The translations under genes and the position numbers were made by a program. Below the pieces are notes generated by a model, which was not told the DNA's origin, ran no database searches, and was given only the letters and a program-made list of their open reading frames with translations. Positions 9,201 through 18,200 of a DNA stretch of 24,191 nt are shown piece by piece (positions within the stretch are counted from its first letter, which is position 1; every line of letters begins with the position of its first letter). Source of the stretch: Zygnema cylindricum (Eukaryota > Streptophyta > Zygnematophyceae > Zygnematales > Zygnemataceae); contig JBBHKE010001263.1 in assembly GCA_037447655.1 (NCBI GenBank), forward strand, positions 98,324-122,514, read 5' to 3'.

Positions 9201-12200
9201 AGCCTTTTAAAAAAAAAAAGAAAAAAAAAGAAAAAGGCAAGGAGGAAGAGAAAGTAAGAGAAAGTAAGGGAAGAAAGAGGAAGGAAGAGGAAGAAAGGGG
9301 AAGAGAGGACGAAACAGGAGGAAAAAAGTTCAATCGACTGAAAACGGAGTGAAATAGAGTTGATTTGAAATCATCAATGGAGACATTTAAACCAGAAAAG
9401 TGTAAAACCGCCACCACTATTAAAATTGATCATTTTTAGCCATCGAAGTTGTTTCATCTCACTCTCTTCTCTCTCTCTCTCTTTCTCTCTCTTGCTCTCT
9501 CTCTTTCCCCCTTCCTCTCCCAGCTCTCACTCCCTCTAGTTATCCCTCTACCCTACCCCTCCCCTCCCTCTCCCACTCTTCCCCCCTCCCCCTCCTTCCT
9601 CCCTCCCTCCCCCTCCCTCCCTCCCTCTCCTTCCCTCCTTCTCTCCCTCCTCACCTCCTGATGCTCCTCCCAAATCTGCGTCCGAATCCTCTGTCCGCAT
9701 TTGCAATCGTCTGACCTAAAAATACATTCCTGTTCATGCGCCCTAATTTGTCCTCTTCTGGCCATGGCCTGACAGCCGTCTCTTTCGAAGGAACAGGCGA
9801 CCATCACGTGACCACATTCCTGGAGGTGGATTGACCGGTCTCCTAAACGGAAAGTCGCATTACATCCGCCGGTAACCTGAAAAGTTTTAAAGAAAAGAGA
9901 AAAAATTTCAAGGTTTTCTTAGGTACACCGCGAATCGTAATTAGAGTAAAGAAAAAATTAGAGTAAAAAAAGAGAAAAAAAATTATTAGAGTTATGAACT
10001 CTAATTTGTGTGATAGAACTTTTTCAAAAAGGAATTTACTCTAATTTATTTAAGTATTCTAATTTGACGCGCTGAATATCTCTACTGTAAATTAGGTGTT
10101 CGTACAGAATCTGACAAAACGTACAGTATATCGTCACTATGACGTTTGCACTACGCGGTTTGTTAAAACGCAATTACATGATAACGGCCTGTATTAAATC
10201 ATTATTTGTACTTTTTTACTTAATAAAGTACAATTTTGCACGGTCAGACACCGACCGTACGCCACACTATTTAAAACGGCACTGTATTAGAGTTATTAAC
10301 GCTCATTCAAAAAGTACCTTAAATAGTATAATGAAAAATTTAGAATCATTTACTCTATTTAACGTGATAGAGTCGAAATTAAGGGCGACCGAATTAGCGT
10401 TATTTACTCTAATTACGATTCGCGGTGTACTTTTTTTTAGGGTTTTGTTAAGATCTTTCTGGGTTCCTGGAGGTCGATTGACCGGTCTCCTAAACGGAAA
10501 GTCACGTTATGTTTTCGCTGGAAACCGGATTTTTTTTTGGAACGATAAAATTTTGTAAAGAGAAACTATTTTGAGGTTTTGTTTCGGTTTTTCGTTTGGA
10601 TTGTTTAGATCCTTTTTTAAATTTTCAGGCTTCATTCGAGAATTTTTGAACATTGAGTGACCGACACTAACAATGGTGCCATACGGTGTCCACATTGATA
10701 GGCAATACGAGGAAATTTCGAATGCAAGACTTATTTATTTTAATGTGGTACTAAGGGAATTTCCATATAAAAAATAAAACAATTTTCATAGGTAAATCAT
10801 ACTATATTTGTGCACAAATTCCCCATATTTCTACGACTATTACAATTGCTTGCAATAATGAGGCATATTCTACATAAAGTTATTCCCGATAATAACAATA
10901 TTTTCATGCGAGATATTTTTCAATTACCATATTTCTCATTGGACAACTAAATCATAGTTCTAAAGTGCAAACATGTGCCCATATTATATGCCTCTAGATC
11001 AATGCTTTACCAAAGTAAAATGGTAACATTTAGAATTAAAAACATATACCATGGCCACATTTAATCATGAGAATAATGTACTAGAATAATAGTAACCAAA
11101 AGAAAACTTTCGATCCCGACTCATAATGGCAATCCAAGAGGACAGCCCCACTAGTCACGATCTTTTATATAAAAGGTACGTCAACTAACCCAAGGTTCAT
11201 AAACTTCGCTCTAGATGTTGTATGACACAAAATAGCTCTAGTTTCCAAAACCCACACTTAAAAAAAAAACTCACCCCGGGTTCATAAACTTCGGTGTGCA
11301 CGTTATATGAAACTCCGTAGTCACAATGGACCGTAATGCTGTCGATGAGGTCCCGTACGATCCAACAGGGACCAAGACGATCTTTACGGATTATGGAACG
11401 GCAAACAGGACAACGAGTGCTGGGAGTGTTGGAGGTGGGAGAGAGACACTCCTCACTATTATTGAGACTCGCCAGGATGCACCTCTCACAGAAAGTGTGA
11501 CCGCATGGAACCGTTGTCGTAGGTTGGTCGAGAACATCAAGACAGAGAGGACACCTGGAAGATAAGGAAGTTGAAAAAAAGAAAAAAAGAAACAAAAAGA
11601 AAAAGAAAAGAATGGAATGGAATTTGATGAGGCGTGGGTAAGTTAAAGATTGGGCGAAGGAAATGTGCTGTTTGGAATGTACGGACGATTAAAAGAAAAA
11701 GTAAATGGAAATTAGTGTGAGCAAGTAAAAAATGTAATTAACGTTAATAACACTAATATGGCGCCAGAGGGTTTTTCTTGGCGGGGGGAGGAAAAAGAAC
11801 TTTCACCATAAAATAGTATTCATAAGACTAATTGTACAAGCAGCCAGAAAGCACCATATAATCAATATTAACAATAGCAATAACAATAGTAGTAATTGTT
11901 AACATTGCTAACATTGCTAACATTGTTAACATTGTTCAGTGTTATTCTGTTAATAATGAATACTGTCAACCATTGTTAATAACAAAAACAAAAAATTCTT
12001 CACTAATTTCTTTAATTGCCATAGATGGTGTAGAATTCAGCCTAAATACTTTTGATTTGGTTCAATTTTGGATTAAGCTGAACTCAACAATTTGAAACCG
12101 CAGAGGAATGATTATAATCGAAAAAATAAGTTCGGCTCGGCCAGACTGTACTTCCTAAATTGTTAAACAATTAAACAAAATCGTTTATCTCACAGTGTAT

Positions 12201-15200
12201 AGGTTTTTGAGGCTCCTTGTTAACATCCCTGTCCACTTTGTAACTTAATTCCATCCCTCCTAATAAAAAAGAAAATAAAAAATTTGAAACTTCATCATAC
12301 TCGTGCTCCGTAATGTACGAGGGTTTTAGAACCAGTTTCAAATGTATTAAACCGAAATAAAAAGTGTTCCGATCAAGCAGTTCAGCAATTTAAAAAAAAA
12401 AAAAAAAAAAACAATTTCTTACGCTAAAAAAAACAGCCTGGAATTCTACACCACTCAATTGGACACCAAATCAAGTCAAGAACTTTGTCTGTTGTTTTCA
12501 CCTGAACTCTTTATAACAACCAGCCCTCAACTGTCCCCTCATCTCCAACCCTCCTTTGTTTTCACCTGAACCCTTCCTAAACAACCCCTCCCCCCTCAGC
12601 CCCCTCATCTCCCAGCCTCTGTTGTTTTCACCTGAACCCATCTGGGATGGGAGACACGGCAAGCTCCTCGGCGGTTGGCATTCGAGGGATAGAGGAGGAG
12701 GAGGAGGAGGAGTCGGGAGGGAGAGCCTCGGAGTCGGGGGGGCGGAGAGGGGCCCGACCAGAGGAGGGAGGCTGAGGGGAGTCGTGGAACCAGAGGTAAG
12801 GAGGAGGGAGATGGTCGGGGTGTTCTCGCTGGGAAGGAGGGAGAGAGGCCATGGGAGGGAGGAGGTGGGAGGGGAGGGGGAGGAGGAGGAGGAGGAGGAG
12901 AAGGTCCTGGAGGGAGGGACAGATTTAGAGAGACAGAGAGAGTGAGTTGGGGTAGGGAGAGAGGGAGAGAAGAGGAAAGAGAGAGGGAAGGGGTGAGGGA
13001 ATGTGACAAAAAATGACAGTGGAAAAAAGGGAAAAAAGACAAGGAAGAGTAGGAGAAGGGAGGAGGATGAGAAGGAAAGAAGAAACAAAAAAAAAAGAGA
13101 GAAGACAGAGAGGGAAAGTAGGACGGATTGGTAATGACAGGCGCAAGGAGAAGAACTTGAAGGAGGAGAAAGAGGGAGAGGGAGAGGGAGTGGGAGAGGG
13201 AGAGGGAGAGGGAGAGGAAAAGATTTGTTTTTTTCTTTCTATACATAAAATAGTAAGGGGATTACTTTGTGCTTTAAAAACCCTATTTTGTGATCAGAAA
13301 CCCTAAAAATAAAAAGATAATAATAAAATAACCCTCACCTCCTGTTCCGATCTTCCGTTCCGAAGCAACCTCCACTGAAGAAACCCTCCTCCTAATACGA
13401 CAAAAGATATGAATGCCATTAAAACCGCTAAAACACGAGAAACGGAGGCTTTGCCACGTGGCAAGCTGAGAACAGCATGAGCTGCCACGTCAGCATATTG
13501 TTTCTGCTTTTGCGGACGAAGAGATCCATGCAAACCTGTATCAAACATTATTATTATTATTATTTTTTTTATACTTTTTTNNNNNNNNNNGAGGGAGAGG
13601 GAGAGGGAGAGGGAGAGGGAGAGGGAGAGGGAGAGGGAGGGAGAGGGAGAGGGAGAGGAAAAGGAAAGATTTGTTTTTTTCTTTCTATACATAAAATAGT
13701 AAGGGGATTACTTTGTGCTTTAAAAACCCTATTTTGTGATCAGAAACCCTAAAAATAAAAAGATAATAATAAAATAACCCTCACCTCCTGTTCCGATCTT
13801 CCGTTCCGAAGCAACCTCCACTGAAGAAACCCTCCTCCTAATACGACAAAAGATATGAATGCCATTAAAACCGCTAAAACACGAGAAACGGAGGCTTTGC
13901 CACGTGGCAAGCTGAGAACAGCATGAGCTGCCACGTCAGCATATTGTTTCTGCTTTTGCGGACGAAGAGATCCATGCAAACCTGTATCAAACATTATTAT
14001 TATTATTATTTTTTTTATACTTTTTTTTGTTATTATTATTATTAGTAGTAGTATTATTATTATTATTATTAGTTATCAGTATTATTATTATTAAGAGTTT
14101 TATTATTCCTGCAGGATTTTTGTCTTTTTGTGCGTCCAAGAGAATAGGTTTCACATTGCCATTTTTTCATCTTTGGTAACAGTAGTCTGCTTGTGACGTG
14201 ACATCAGATGCGACATTTTGTACTTTCATGTGATGACTCATCATGCTGACCTGCCGACACGTGGTCATGGAGGTTGAATGATGTTAGGTCACATGTACTT
14301 CAGTGTGATGGCTCGACATTCTTATCTGCAGATCTTGGACGGTGGAGATCTACGCCGTACATAGGTTGTACCTCGATGCGATGTTTCCACGATGCTAAAT
14401 TTGAAACACGTGGACGGCGTCAATTTACGATAGGGGAAAGTCACATTGTACTTTGTTACTTTTGTGACGTGATATTATGCCATTTGTACTTCATTGGTTA
14501 TTTAGGGGATTATCAAAGTGCTCCTGTTTGTACGATTGTCCTCTTAGAATGTTCCACGTAGCGCCTTTTTCATCTCCTAAAGGAGAAATTTCAAATTTGC
14601 GTCAGAACAATTTGAAATATGATACGCTGCCGTACATATTTAACTGCTGTTAAAGCTTTACAAAAACTGCTTAACTTTTTCTGCGGGATTCTTAACTTTT
14701 AGCGTTCGGGCTTTCACGGCTGACGTCAACGATCCAACTTCCATGTGGAAGCTTTTTCAAGAGCTGTCGTCAAGATTTGTCCTCTTCTGGTGACTGTCGT
14801 GTGAGGATTGGAGTAGCGGCTGAGTTCGAGTACCTTCAGCTTTTCTGCACACTGATTGGCCATCTGGAGCTCCAATCGCCAACCACGAAGGGAGCGCTTC
14901 CCTCTTGGGCGACATCCTCCGAGGCTTCGACGTCCAGTATTCACCGATTCGCCGATATATACTCGATGTCCAATACTCGGCGATGAGCGCAACACAATAT
15001 TTTGTTCACTTCAAACTCCAAAGAATTGTGCTAGACGCGCTATCCCAGTCACGTCACCAGAAATTCCCTTTGGAGCTATACCCTCTAAGGACTTTTATGT
15101 GATCAACATGTCCTCCGATCATATTTATAATTGGTCACCAATTGAGACAGGCAAAAAATCACCATACTTGAATTCGACCATAGTAAGCCGTGAATCGCTA

Positions 15201-18200
15201 TTAGTGTTAATGTTTTTTTTGTCTCGTGAAACATTCTTTTTCCGTACACACATGTTGGATTGTGGATCTGACGGTTGCGATTGAGAGGTAAGATTCTCTG
15301 CTTCTGATTGGCGATCTCAAATGAGAAATTGGACAAATGTGTACGGAGAAAAGATGTTTAAACTGGTGAAAAAAGTACTAACACTAATAGCGATACACGG
15401 TGTAGTAAACTACAACACGAACCAAGCGTATTGCATGGAACAAGACTAAGGAATTCAATTCAAGGACCATAAATCTTCTTCATTGATGAGAATACTTCTT
15501 TTAGGGATTTTGAGCTTCTTGTACCAGAGCTTTTCTTGGTAGAAAACCTCAAAGATGTTTGATATAAAACTATTTCTAACATGTAACTTTTTTGAACTGT
15601 TGAGCCTTTCCTTTAAAGACAATTGTAAGGGCTCCATGGATCTTGACCGAAATTAAGTTCAAGAGGTATATCTTAGTGCTTTTGTGGGATGAATTGTTCA
15701 TAACATGTTTTGCGAATGGCAGAAAGTCATCCCATTCTTCATGATGGGGCTCACAAAGTGCCTTATGTTCTTCCAACACACGATTGTCTCGTTCTCATTA
15801 TCCGTGTACGGATGAAATGCAGTGGACATTTGATTGCTCCGTACCAGGACCCTCCCACACTTTTTGTTGGCTTTATGCGATCTCGGGCGATACACCGTGA
15901 AGCGCTTTTATTGTTTTTGTTATTTTTGCCACTTAACACATTTTTTCTCCGTACACAATTGTCTGATTTTAAATTTGAGACCTCCAATCGCAAGCTGGCG
16001 ATCTTACCTTTCAATGGCAACCATTTGATCTACAATCCTACAAGTGTGTACGGAGAAAAAATGTTTTGAGTGGCGAAAAAACTATTACCACTAATAGCGA
16101 TACACGGTATACTTTTCATACAGACGAACCCGACCGAAATATTTTTGTGACGTGGCGACGCATACATGTACGGAATCTGACCGACGATTCACACTTAAAA
16201 GAAAATGTACGGAAACGCGAGAAACATCGAGGATGTCGTGAACATTTGATTGCTTCGTACCAAAAACCCTTAAACACTTTTTCCCACAAAGGAGCAACAA
16301 ACCGGAGATCTTTATCATGTATTTTACAAGAACCAAAGATGCAATAGATCTTGATAGACCAGACAGCTGTGGTAATTTCAGAAATAACAAACAATAAATA
16401 ATAAATTCACAAATTCACAAAACTCAGCCTGTGTAATTAACAAACTTCAAAATTGAAAAAGTCCTGACTCTGTGTCAGTCCTCGTTCCAGTTTGTAAAGA
16501 TATCGTATCTTTCTAGATATGTTCTTACAACCCATGAAGTTTCCGCACGTTGTTCAGTTATAGCATTGCCGTCTTCGAAGGAGTCACATAAAAATGTCTA
16601 AGAACAAAAGGTATCATCTTTTCAACCGATACAAGACAAGTTTGAATGTGTATCAAAGCCATGAAATTGGTAAGTCCATGAATAAAAACTGAGGGAAAAA
16701 AATTTACAAAAACCTATCGGTATTTGTTTGTTTGCATGTTAGATGATTAGCTATTTAGTACACACTTTCTACCAAATGGCAAAAGAAAAAGGAATTTAAG
16801 AAATCATTGCATGCCAAATATTAAATAATTTATTGCATGTTGAGATGTCAGATTTTCAATCCCTCCGCTTTCTATTAGCTCACATGAATAATAACCTAGT
16901 CGACGTACATCAGAAGGAGAGGAAATTAAGTGCCCAGATTGAGAGAAGAAAGGAAAAAATAAATGAAGAAACACAATGTATGTGTGAAATGACAGAGAAA
17001 AGGCGCATTTAGCAAGCTAGTCGAAGCAGATCCAAGGCAGTACAAACCCTACTTGCACATATTTTAGGGTTGCTTTAGGATTTTTTGGGGTTTGTTTATG
17101 CTTTTCTCACGACGCTGCTCGCCTTGTGACGAAGGCTGCTTTAGCAACGGAGCTGAAAGCAAGTGAAGGAAAAAAGAAACAAGTAGACTCAGGTGCACTA
17201 AATTAGTTACTATTCTGATATCATGTATGATTACTCCATATACCATAATAAGACTGCTTCATTTCGACATCCATGCCACAGCTGCATATACGACCATTCT
17301 ATTATTTTGGAAATTGATTAACAGCGGTGACTATGCATGAAAGAAGCTATAATTTAAAAACCAAAGCAAGCAATTCCCAACATTCTACATAAAAACCCTT
17401 TAAAATCAGCCCTTATCCACCCCACACGGGGGAGCACGCCTAGGGACATTCGGAAGAAGACAATCCATATTCGCAATAGTAGGTCAAAGTCAAATGACAT
17501 CCAAATCGACTATTGTATGTTGCTTGCGAATGCATCGAAGTGTCAGCTTTGATTTCAGATTTTTTTAACAAGATTTGGATCGATTTCGGCTTGTAATTTT
17601 AGAATACATTCACTTGCCGTATTCAATTCGAATTGTTTCATTTGATTCACATTCATTTGATACACATCGATTAATCCAAAAATACTTTTGACCGGAAGTT
17701 TTTTCTTTCGAGACAATGAAGAAGGAAAAAATTTGTTACCAACAATTTGTTATCCATGGGAAACTGTTTGTGATGGGTCGAAGACATTTAATCAAATTCA
17801 ATTTTTCAGGTTAGGCCTTGGTATGCGCAAATAACTTGCTACAGCTTTACCTATATCTTGTTTCAATTCAACTAAACCTTTTCGAAACAAACACCGGAAA
17901 CAAAAAAAAAAAAAGTGTAACTGTTATTTTATCTTTAGATTGAACTTTCAGCGAGTAAACATCATGAGACCGAGAGGTGGAGGAAGAGGAAGAGAAAATA
18001 AGTGGGAGAAAAGGGATTGGGAGAGAGAGGGAAAGAGAGGGAGTGGGAGAGAACACCAACAATCTCCAACTTTCGGTCAACATCATAAGAATCATGAATT
18101 GTATAGGAAGGAAGAAGGAACACGTATATTTATTTCCCAAATAGAAAATACAAAAAATGTGGCCTTAAGTCACCTTTCCAAAATCCAAATATATTGATTT

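Larger units (their letters stand above)
13216..14027. other. Sequence gap (N at 13581-13590) between two identical ~365-bp copies
   Basis: Bases from about 13216 to 13580 recur at about 13664 to 14027, including the whole transmembrane exon, both flanks and the start of the TTA repeat. The copies are separated by ten Ns followed by (GGGAGA)n. This is the pattern left when two overlapping contig ends are joined without merging. Confidence 0.88.

Noticed and set aside
10139-10558. A 139-codon plus-strand frame covering the MITE
   Set aside because: It reads through a non-coding MITE and the relic exon on the wrong strand; no domain.
12498-13306. Several long Ser/Pro/Leu-rich or Arg/Gly/Glu-rich frames on both strands
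   Set aside because: They translate the GA/CT-rich tract in other phases; only 12632-12828 has matching splice borders and phase.
14726-15284. Protein-like frames at 14.7-15.3 kb as possible missing linker exons
   Set aside because: No acceptor/donor pair gives the required phases, the frames have no recognisable domain, and the region contains a direct repeat and a MITE edge.
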